NCBI GenBank assembly: GCA_037367405.1
Contig: JAZKJV010000682.1
Span: 1-64,000, forward strand
Direction of reading: 5' to 3'
DNA length: 64,000 nt
Source: Ottelia alismoides
Taxonomy: Eukaryota > Streptophyta > Magnoliopsida > Alismatales > Hydrocharitaceae
The first letter of the stretch is position 1; each line of letters begins with the position of its first letter. This document shows, piece by piece, positions 36,041 through 44,185 of the stretch. The position numbers and the translations under genes were made by a program. A model generated the notes under the pieces. That model did not search any database, was not told the origin of the DNA, and saw nothing but the letters and a program-made list of their open reading frames with translations.

Positions 36041-36244
36041 ATCAACGCAAGTCGGGCATATCAAGCCAAGTAAATGGCATAGCCAGATACCAGCAAGCAG
36101 GAGAAGATCCTCGTAGGAGGCGCAATGGACAACATGAATCGAATTTACTCACATAAAAACGAGCATCATCACAGAGCACGATGGATAAACACATTCGCAA
36201 GGAGAATAGATATGCAAGCATACCAAGGATCAACAAGAACGCCA

Positions 36245-36415
36245 GCAACAAATTTTGAACCATAGCCAACAGCACCGCCCCCAAATTTCGAACCACAGCC
36301 AGCAGCACCGCCCCCAAATTTCGAACCATAGATATGCAGGCATACCAAAATTACGAACCATAGATATGCAGCCATACCATAGATATGCAGGCAAACCATA
36401 GATATGGAGGTAATA
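36245..36415. repeat. Two adjacent minisatellites
   Basis: A 39-bp unit (CAGCACCGCCCCCAAATTTC core) occurs twice in 36268-36325, followed by four copies of an 18-20-bp ATAGATATGCAGGCATACC-like unit to about 36415. Both lie in the Harbinger element next to the degenerate array. Confidence 0.8.
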
Positions 36416-37021
36416 ATATTTGCATGTCGGAACCCCCAAATTTCACTCCACCGCCGGATTAGCAACCAAACCACCATCGCCAGAATAGCAAGCAAACCAT
36501 TACCGCCGGAATAGCAACTAAACACCACCGCCGGTAGACCAAAAATAGCCCACAGAGATAACCCGCACCCCCCATGGCCAAATAATATCGAAAACAAGGC
36601 TCGAAATCGGATAGCGTCGGCAAGAGGGGGCGAGAATACCTCGGAACGAAGTCGAAAGCTCCAGGCGAGGAAGGAGCCCCACGAAGCTGATCGTCCAACT
36701 CGTGTAAGAGAAGATGGAGTCCAAGGACAACCTCGTACCTCCAGTCAAGCTCCGATCTTCGGCGCTTCCTCCTCAACTCGGAGAAGTGCGAGCACCGTGA
36801 TTCAGAGGAGGAGACCATCGCGCCTAGGGAAGGGAAGGAGGTGCATGGAAATCGCGCAGACTTGACAGACGAGACAACTCGCCTAGGGCTCTGTGAAAGG
36901 TCACGGGTTGGAGGGGCTCGGGAGGCCGGGGTTTTGCCCACAAAACCCGCGGTTTACTCGCACATGGGGGTCGGGTTACCTGCGATTTCGCGGGTTACAC
37001 CGCGTCCCGAACGGCACCTTA

Positions 37022-37890
37022 GTGTTCTAGTCCCCAACATCGTCAATGGACGGCTCAACCCATGTCTTTAATTGACGAAAATACCCCTGACGAAAAGCAC
37101 CCTCAGGCCTCTTATCCTTCCCCTCTCTATGATCAATTGTGGGGAGGGTTCAACTATTGTGCGAGACATCCTCTCGGAGGTGGGTGGACGCCGGTGGTTG
37201 AGAAGTTGGCGTGCGGTGGCATGTGGTGGTTGTACATCTCGATGATTATGTCCCGTCCCCGATGCGGGATTTCGTTGGAACTTCGGGGCCTTTGGATGGC
37301 TTTGCAGTTGGGGGTCCTCTGCTGAAGACGAGATGGTCTGAAGGATCTGAGATCCGATTGGGATTTTGCTGATGACACATCCTAGATCTACAAAGGAAGA
37401 CAAAGATGAGGTGGAGATTTTCTATACACTTGCATGTTTTGAAAGAAGCTTGACCTCGATGGCCGGCTGATGTTTTGGTGGCGCAGGGCTTCAAGTATGT
37501 GCGAAGATATGTTGCGCTTCTTTGTAGGTGATAGATCGGGGAGCATGGCTTCAGCCAGATTTAGCCACCAACATCTTGAGATCATCTCCGATCAGTGATT
37601 CACCATAGCCACATAAGAACACCAAGGCATCAATGTCATCCATGTGGTCCACCTCACCGGATCTCCCCAGCCACATGTGAGTCTTCCCTGTGCTCCACTG
37701 TCTTCGATTCACTCTCACTTGTCGAACAGTAAGTCCCAGAAGCAACAATTCCTCCGTTGGCCGAGAGGAAGCAATCAAGAACCATGCATATCCTTCACCT
37801 CAATGCCGTCCATAGCCAGGGGAAGGAGAAGAGGCCGGAGGGTGCTTTTCGCCGAGGATATTTTCATCATTTATAACCAGGGTTGAGCCG
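37022..37890. other. Interior of the Mutator-like element, no recognised gene
   Basis: GC-moderate DNA with open frames on both strands but none that matches a family I know. It runs from the inner edge of the left inverted arm (about 37130) to the right arm (about 37805). A captured host gene fragment, as in Pack-MULEs, cannot be excluded. Confidence 0.45.
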
Positions 37891-38016
37891 CCCCCTGACG
37901 ACGTTGGGGACTAGAACGCTAAGCTAAACTTCGATCTCCTATTTTGTTATAAACTAAAGATTAGTCCTTAATTTGGGAATGGATGCAACGATTAGTCCCT
38001 TCTTTGTAATTTACCC

Positions 38017-40080
38017 TTTTGTTTTTTCCCGAGAATAATTTGGATTGAATGTTAGGGAGTGTCGGAAGTTTGGTCATATGTGAACCATACGTAAGGAGGA
38101 GGGACTACATGTAGTCGCATTTTCGGATAACAGATTATTGCCCGGTTTAGTTTCACACTTTTGATTACCTATTGATAAGTCAGAAAGATCGGGGAACCTA
38201 GCGTACGATCCTGGAGGGCTTGCGGTGTACAACAAGTCGGATCCGACAATCTTTGTATCGGCACCTCTCTTGGCTCTTAGTATCTAATCAATCAACTAAG
38301 TCAACAATCAATTCACAATGTACGATAATGCAATGCAAATGTGAGTCAAAATTTATTTTTATTTTAATTATACAAAATATGTGTATAGTGTAAAAGTATG
38401 TAGAGTGTCGAACCACATAGAGCAATGGTGATAGGGTAATTATTATCTATTAATGAAAAACAACATTTTTTTGTACCTTTTATTTTTGTATTTTTACGAG
38501 TTTTAATTATATTTAATTCATATGAATTTTTATGTTTTATATTTTTTAAATTTTAAATTTTTATTTTATTTTTAATTTTGCAAATTTTAATTTCCTTTTC
38601 TTTTTATTTTATTTTATTACTATGGGACAAACGAGCGGAGCTGGAGCTCCGACGAATTATGATCCTATAATTTAGGCTAAATCGAAACTAAATTGCATGA
38701 AATTAAAGACGAGATTATACTAAGGAATTAAAATGTTAACTAAAAAGACTAACCTAACAGCTCGACTTCGTCGGAACCAAGGAACATGTGAATTTTGTCG
38801 GAGCTAGCTGCTCGACGACAGTGGATCGCTTCTCTAACCGCCTTTATCCACACCGACACTCGTTGAACCTCATTATTCTCTCCAGGAGATGTGTTGGCTG
38901 TGGGTATTGAGGTTACATGTAGTCAAGAAGAATCAAAATTAAAAGGGAGGTGGATTTTTTATACACAGAGAAATGGCCATCTTGTGAAGAAGATGGGAAG
39001 GGTGATGGAGATTGGTGAGAGCTAAGAGTAGGGCGTGGAAGAGTAACATGTGAGCCGCAGAGAGGTGAGGAGCTCGAGGGATATGGAGTCATGGGGGAAG
39101 AGTAGAAAATGGAGAAAATGGGGTGCACTCGTGTTCTGAAAGAGATAGAAAGGAGGGCAACATGGACCAAGTTAGGACAAAATAAGAATCAAACTCCTAT
39201 TAATTCAATAACAAATAATAAATGAATTTAGTAATTAATATTCAAAATATAAAATGTTTATTATTTTTAATCTTATTTTCTTGTGATTTTTGTTTATTTT
39301 TACAACTTAATATAAGTCCCACACCTCATGTACTCATTGACAAACAAACTAGAATATTTAGCCCTTTGAGGAAGTTTTCTCGTGATTTTATCCCACTCCT
39401 AACAAAGCAAAGTTCCATGTAAAATCAAAGTCTTCTTTTATTTTGTTCTTGCTTTGATTCGCTTCTAGAATCTTATTTTGCACACGAGCGTTCCAGGTAT
39501 TTCCAAAACACCATTCACGGTGCGCCGAAACCATAAATTCCCTAGATATCATCTAAATAAAGCTTAAATATCTAAAATATACCACATTTTCGGATCGAGT
39601 AGATTATATGATACAGAACAGGTTGTTCTGGAAAATAACCACTAAACGAGACCCAACAATCAACGTCTGCACCTTCATATATATGGATCTGCTCCATTCG
39701 AAAAAGAAGCAGGCATTTTGTTTTGAACTCGCAGAATCATTATTGTTATTCTTTTCAAACGGGGTCATCAATCAGTTTACTGTCAGTTTTTTCATAATTG
39801 GAAACAGTCCAATTCCACATTTCCAACGTTTTATAGTTTTTTAGGTGGATAGTGCTCGATCCCTAGGCACTACTGTCTCCAGATCGAGGAAAATATTGCA
39901 ATCAATCTGCTTTCGAAAAGAAGATCTCCCAGAAGAGAAGATGAACAGTTGAAAAGCTAACGATGGCCTGACATCCCAGAAACAAACTATAAAAGAAAGA
40001 CCAACGAGGAGAGGAAGGATCTGACGACAGCCGATGCACTTTCCAAGCATCCAATTAATTAAAACCTCCCCATCTCGTCT
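38017..40080 (-). repeat. Probable old Athila-type LTR sequence (about 38270-39200) and gene-free flank
   Basis: GTGTCGAACCACATAGAGCA at 38405-38424 resembles the GGGTCGAACACAAGGAGCACG string inside the Athila LTRs and is followed by the same kind of AT-rich TTTTTATTTT text, then GC-mixed DNA. This suggests a diverged LTR in minus orientation, but neither end was located. From 39200 to 40080 nothing recognisable is seen. Confidence 0.4.
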
Positions 40081-40087
40081 CTGTGCA

Positions 40088-40545
40088 GTACAAAGGGTGG
40101 TTTCCCGGAAGGGGGAGGAAAGGAAAATTTTTTACCGAAATAGGGACGGCGCGAAAATATTTCCCAGAGTAGGGACATATCGGCAAATGGTTTACCGCAG
40201 TACGGCAAATCGTTTGCCGCACTATATGGACGGACGGGAGGGGGGTGGGGATTCAAAATTTTCATCGTGGGCGTAAATTTCAGCCGTCCGTTTGCACGGC
40301 AAACAATTTGCCGTGAGCGGCAAATCATTTGCCGCACGAGAAAGAAGCAACGGCAAATGAAATGCAGATATGTCACCATTTTGGGGATTAATTTTCAGCC
40401 ATCCCCATTTTGGGGATTTTTTTGCCAACGTGTCCCCATTTGGGGCATTTCACCCAGTACAAACAGTCGAGTGATTGAAATGGGTGATAGTACTTGCTTA
40501 CTACGTCTTCCCCTGATCTCCTCTCCATCCCATCTTTATATATAG
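40088..40545 (+). promoter_or_regulatory. Copper-transporter promoter with four GTAC cores and a TATA box
   Basis: GTAC occurs at 40088, 40200, 40457 and 40490, and TATATATAG at 40537-40545, about 50 bp upstream of the ATG. GTAC is the core of the copper-response element bound by the SPL7/CRR1 regulator that turns on COPT genes when copper is scarce. GTAC is short, so some occurrences are expected by chance; the link to copper is an inference from the downstream gene. Confidence 0.5.
40190..40340. repeat. Cluster of short palindromes built on CGGCAAAT/ATTTGCCG
   Basis: Perfect or near-perfect palindromes at 40203-40219 (CGGCAAATCGTTTGCCG), 40295-40315 and 40317-40335 (GCGGCAAATCATTTGCCGC), with further half-sites at 40191 and 40350. 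They lie in the copper-transporter upstream region beside duplicated GTCCCCATTTTGGGGATTTT text (40370-40445). Confidence 0.7.
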
Positions 40546-40591
40546 CATCGTCCCATCTCATCAAAAATCTAACTAATCCTATCAGTTTAAC

Positions 40592-41065
40592 ATGGAGAGG
40601 ATGATGAACATGGGAGAATCTCTTCCTTCTCCTGCCGCAACTGGAATAATCAATGGCGAACACAAAATGTCATTAACCCACATGACCTTCTACTGGGGGA
40701 GTAAGTCGGAGATACTGATCAGAGGATGGCCGGGTAGCCGTCGTCGCATGTACGGGCTCACGTTGGTCGTGGTCTTCATCATGGCCGTGCTTGTGGAGTG
40801 GCTTTCCTGCTGCCGCATTACACCGAGGTGGCCACGACAGCTTCAAGGGCTCGTTCGGACGGCCATGCACGCCGTCCGTATGGGATTGGCCTTCGTGGTG
40901 ATGTTGGCTCTCATGTCCTTCAATGTGGGCGTGCTGATTGCGGCCATAGCCGGCCACACTCTGGGGTTCATGCTCTTCCAAAGCGATCTGATCTGCATTA
41001 ATCAGGGGAAGAAGCCAACTTCGTGGGATTCCCACGTCACCGACCTCCCGCCCATCAAGTGCTGA
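40592..41065 (+). CDS. COPT/CTR-family copper transporter
   Basis: 157 residues in one uninterrupted exon; the family is usually 130-170. It takes up or releases Cu(I) across the plasma membrane or an organelle membrane as a trimer. The N-terminus is Met-rich (MERMMNMGE; HKMSLTHMTFYWG), as expected for copper capture. Three membrane segments are visible: about 54-72 (YGLTLVVVFIMAVLVEWLS), 96-115 and 116-130. The second has the MxxxM copper-selectivity motif (Met104, Met108) and the third the GxxxG packing motif (Gly121, Gly125). The C-terminus ends IKC rather than a classic CxC. The ATG at 40592 is 47 bp after a TATA box; the next Met codons are at residues 4 and 5. It is the only intact gene in more than 20 kb of repeats. 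COPT1/2/6-type is likeliest but the subtype is uncertain. Confidence 0.94.
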   Translation: MERMMNMGESLPSPAATGIINGEHKMSLTHMTFYWGSKSEILIRGWPGSRRRMYGLTLVVVFIMAVLVEWLSCCRITPRWPRQLQGLVRTAMHAVRMGLAFVVMLALMSFNVGVLIAAIAGHTLGFMLFQSDLICINQGKKPTSWDSHVTDLPPIKC

Positions 41066-41658
41066 AATTACCACCTGCTTCTATATTATACCTATGGCAA
41101 AAATGCGTGTGTGTGCAAGCATGTTTTATGATCTTTTGAAGTGGCGTGCTACGTTTTCTGTAATAGCTGATAAAAATAAACCCCTGTGGGTAACCCGGAC
41201 CGGGGTTTACTTCTAAGGATAATCATGCTTGGTTGGTACAAGGAATAAGTTAAAATGGATTACCTTGTATGTTTGGAATAAGAATAGATAGAAAGAAAAG
41301 ATTGGTTGGTGCAATTCATGGTCATGGTTATATGCAGTGGAGCTCAAACGCAGAAGATCCAGAGGAGAGTGTAGATGCATCAGAGCTGGCCAATGTGGGA
41401 GGCCATGGTCGGAGGTGATTGACAAGAGGCTTCAGGTGCGGGAGTTGCTGCCGTGGATCAGGGAGTCGTTGGGGTCGATGAGAGCATGTGTGTTGGAGTA
41501 AGTATAGTGTTTTTGGTTGGTGAGGAGGGTGGAATGGTAAATGTGATATGATACTATACGATGTATCTATGATTATATTATATTTATTGAGGTTGCCTTT
41601 TTTTTATAAGAAGGAAGTTAGAAATGTTTTGGGCACATCTTATTAAGTCCAATCCAGA
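41066..41658. other. 3' flank of the copper transporter, no gene
   Basis: Contains AATAAA-like signals (41176, GATAAAAATAAACCC) suitable for polyadenylation. No coding region found. Confidence 0.45.
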
Positions 41659-41686
41659 AGTGTTGTGATGGAGATGAGATCCAATC

Positions 41687-42218
41687 TAAATAGGGATATT
41701 TACACCCATAACCCTGAGTAATATGGTAATTACCCCAGAAATCCTGCGTAAACATGAATTACATCCAGAACCCTGAATAAATACTCCGTTTTACACACGT
41801 AACCTTCCGTTAGTTTAGTCCATTAACTCAACCATATGGATGAGTTAATCTAACCAATACTAGATCTAACGGTTCAGATTAATCAAACTTAAAAAAAAGG
41901 AAAAGAATTTGATCTTCTTGATCTCGTTGATCTAACGGTTCGGATTAATCAAACTCAGTTGAATGCGGCTCTATGCGAACTTTGATCTTCTTGATCTCGT
42001 CAGATCTGCTTTGATTCTCTAGTGCAAATACTCCAACACGTTGATAGAATGATTCCACAATAATATACGATGTTGAGTGATTCCAGATCTCACTAAGACG
42101 AGATCTGGTGGTGTTGCTCCTCAACGAGTGCCTCCTTCGCCTGATGGTTTTGATTTATGATCCATGTGTTTTCCAAGTGTCCTGCATGTAATTACCATAT
42201 TACTCAGGATTTTGATTC
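41687..42218. mobile_element. Small inverted-repeat element between 28-bp direct repeats
   Basis: The inverted repeat CTGAGTAATATGGTAATTAC is perfect over at least 20 bp (41714-41733 and 42188-42207). The unit is enclosed by direct repeats AGTGTTGTGATGGAGATGAG + ATCCAATC at 41659-41686 and 42219-42246, which differ at one base. It carries no coding region. Between the inverted repeats, a segment (GATCTAACGGTTC(A/G)GATTAATCAAAC) occurs twice at 41869-41890 and 41929-41950. The inverted repeats are 14-26 bp inside the direct repeats, so the exact ends are unclear. The superfamily is unknown. Confidence 0.6.
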
Positions 42219-42246
42219 AGTGTTGTGATGGACATGAGATCCAATC

Positions 42247-43263
42247 CAAGGATTAAATGCATTCAACCGGGACAAGAGGATCGTCTGTTGTGTAATCTTC
42301 TGATACAACGTAGGGGATGTTTCCTATGGAAAAGGTGTCCCTAGTCCTTATGGGGTAACCTCCTATTAAAACCTTCACCGAACAAGTTGCCTTTGACATT
42401 GACTTGTATTATATTATACCTTGCAACCCATGACCTCCAAATATTTATTTATTTCCTTTTTTTCTTTTTATTTATAATGGATTCTCGTTAGGATCGTATC
42501 CTTGATCCGTGGTTGTAAGTGCACGTGCTTAATACTAAAGAAAAAGCATTTGATGTGCGACTCGAACACCATGGATGAAGATATTCTCCCTTTATCACTT
42601 TCTTGACTCACTTATCCTAGTTGAGGGGATACTACGCAGGTTATGAATTATAAGAAGCGAAGCTAGCAAAAGAGTCTTATTATCATGTCTTCTTCATATC
42701 ACTTAATTCAAAGGCATCATATATTTAACACCATAGGTCGTTCTTTCTACAACATGGCTCAATCTCCCTAAATGCTCTTATGTCTTTTTCTTGAAAAAAA
42801 GATTCAAGTTCATTCATCGTTAAGAGTCAAACAAAACATCACCGTCACTTCATTGCAACAAAAAGGAATAGGGACCCACACAGAGGACACATAAAACAAC
42901 AAGTTTTCAACACATAGCCTCTGAGAAGACAAAATATCAAACTGGGATTGATGAGCGCTTTTATTTAATTTTGGTTAAGCTAATTATGAGTTTTAAGTTG
43001 TCGTTGTAACCAAGTAGTATAGCTTAAGCATTTAGATAAATACTCGCATAGTCTTGTGTACGTAGTCGGTTCCTCAAGGACACTCTGATTTAAGGATTTC
43101 TTTTTTGTGAAATATTGACAGCTGACATAGGCTAAGGTTGAGTCTGCTCTACCTGTCTGAATTAGTCCTAATGGCTGATACTTTTAATGTTGGTGATTCG
43201 GTTTCTGTTGAGTTCAAATATTAGAGTCTTAACTCACCTCGCAACTCTCTCGCTTTATACAAC
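42247..43263. other. Gene-free stretch
   Basis: No coding region, terminal repeat or recognised element. The last 80 bp (43170-43263, ATGGCTGATACTTTTAATG...) may belong to the reverse-transcriptase-like remnant that follows. Confidence 0.4.
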
Positions 43264-43945
43264 ATGCATGAAGAGCCTATAGTTTGTGTTCATGCGTCAA
43301 GTCCCCAAAGATCGGTGATTTTAAATGCAGACATTATGATTCCTCTATTCCCAGCAGATGAGGCATGCCCAGTATGTCACAAATCTTGCCTAGACTCCTT
43401 TGTGGAGCATGTCGTTCATTATCGTGAACTCTCATGTTTTAAATATAGACATGATCTTGTCAGAGATGTCCTCTATAATGTTCTCAAGAAGGCTAGGGTT
43501 GCGGCAAAGAAAGAAGCACTTGTGAATTTTTTGTCTGATCCATACGAGGGGAGATCCACACTCAAATCAGCAGATGTTTTAATTTTTGGTTGGGCTGGAG
43601 GAAAACATGCATGCATTGATTTAACTGAAGTGTCTCCGTTAGTTGCCTTGATAAAAAAGTGATTTTACTGCGGGATACGCTGCACAGAAAGCTGCCCCAG
43701 CCAAAGTTGCTAAACATGAGAAGACTCGTATTGACAATCAACATGTCTTCATCCCTTTCGGGTTTGATACCTTTGGATTCTTGGCGTCTGAAGCTGTAGA
43801 GCTCCTTAAGAGGTTCCAGAAAATTATGCATAGCAATGTTATGGTTCCCAAGTCTATGTATGTTGTGTTCCGAAGAATTGAATTTATCATTCAAAAGGGA
43901 TTGACGGCGCATCTTGTTGCTCGTCTCCCAACAGTTTCTTTGTAA
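43264..43945 (+). pseudogene. Reverse-transcriptase-like gene remnant, C-terminal domain
   Basis: The first 132 codons contain a zinc-finger-like segment (CPVCHKSCLDSFVEHVVHYREL), KYRHDLVRDVLYNVLKKA, STLKSADVLIFGWAGGKHAC and DLTEVSPLV. After a frame change near 43655 the protein continues KVAKHEKTRIDNQHVFIPF, GFDTFGFLASEAVELLK, KIMHSNVMVPKSMYVVFRR, IQKGLTAHLVARLP and stops at 43943-43945. This is the C-terminal part of a plant repeat family whose upstream part is a reverse transcriptase; databases often call it auxilin-like, which I consider a mislabel. The reverse-transcriptase half is missing here. The LINE at 43998 is inserted about 50 bp after its stop. Confidence 0.62.
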
Positions 43946-44017
43946 TAAGTCCTTATTTATATTAGCCTCCAAGTTTTCAGTAAGAAAAAAATTGCTGTAA
44001 TAAGTCCTTATTTATAT

Positions 44018-44185
44018 AGTGTCGTGATGGCTACAGAGATTTTGGCGGACTGGAAAAGGAACAAAACAAAGGGAGTTTTGTGGAAGGTAGATTTCTCCAA
44101 AGCCTATGACAGTGTGGATTGGAGGTTCTTGTGGGCATCGTTGTATCGGAGGGGATTCTCAGACAAGTGGATCTCGTGGGTGAAA
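44018..44185 (+). pseudogene. LINE ORF2, reverse-transcriptase part before the Athila insertion
   Basis: Encodes VVMATEILADWKRNKTKGVL, then WKVDFSKAYDSVDWRFLW and RRGFSDKWISWVK. DFSKAYDSVDW is reverse-transcriptase motif A with its catalytic Asp. The upstream fingers and the endonuclease domain are missing because of 5' truncation. The reading frame is cut at codon WVK by the Athila LTR at 44186 and continues at 61432. Confidence 0.88.

Larger units (their letters stand above)
31208..37018 (-). mobile_element. PIF/Harbinger DNA transposon, 5.8 kb
   Basis: Flanked by the 3-bp duplication TTA (31205-31207 and 37019-37021). The ends are imperfect inverted repeats: GGGTGCGTTTGGTTCGCGGG at the left, GGTGCCGTTCGGGACGCGG read inward from the right. 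Removing 31208-37018 plus one TTA restores a sequence matching the other inverted arm of the Mutator-like element, so the borders are firm. It encodes the two proteins of autonomous Harbinger elements, a DDE transposase and a Myb/SANT-like protein, both on the minus strand and both now broken. The 5' third on the coding strand (34600-36900) carries an unusual degenerate repeat array. Confidence 0.93.
31112..38016. mobile_element. Mutator-like non-autonomous element with long terminal inverted repeats, split by Harbinger
   Basis: Both ends start GGGTAAATTA (31112 forward; 38016 in reverse) and are similar over about 210 bp: AGGGGACCGGAGTTTAACTTA against AGGAGATCGAAGTTTAGCTTA, then GTGTTCTAGTCCCCAACATC against GCGTTCTAGTCCCCAACGTC, then GGCTCAACCC, GAAAAGCACCCTC and GGCCTCTT(A/C)TCCTTCCCC. 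Flanking 9-mers TTTTGTTTC (31103-31111) and TTTTGTTTT (38017-38025) are a target duplication with one mismatch. Long inverted repeats and a 9-bp duplication are Mutator hallmarks. Without the Harbinger insertion the element is about 1.1 kb. Its core (37130-37800) encodes no protein I recognise, and whether it carries a captured gene piece is unresolved. Confidence 0.85.

Noticed and set aside
43264..43945. Auxilin or other clathrin-uncoating protein.
   Set aside because: No J-domain motif (HPD) or clathrin-binding repeat is visible. The sequence is the C-terminal part of a reverse-transcriptase-linked repeat family.
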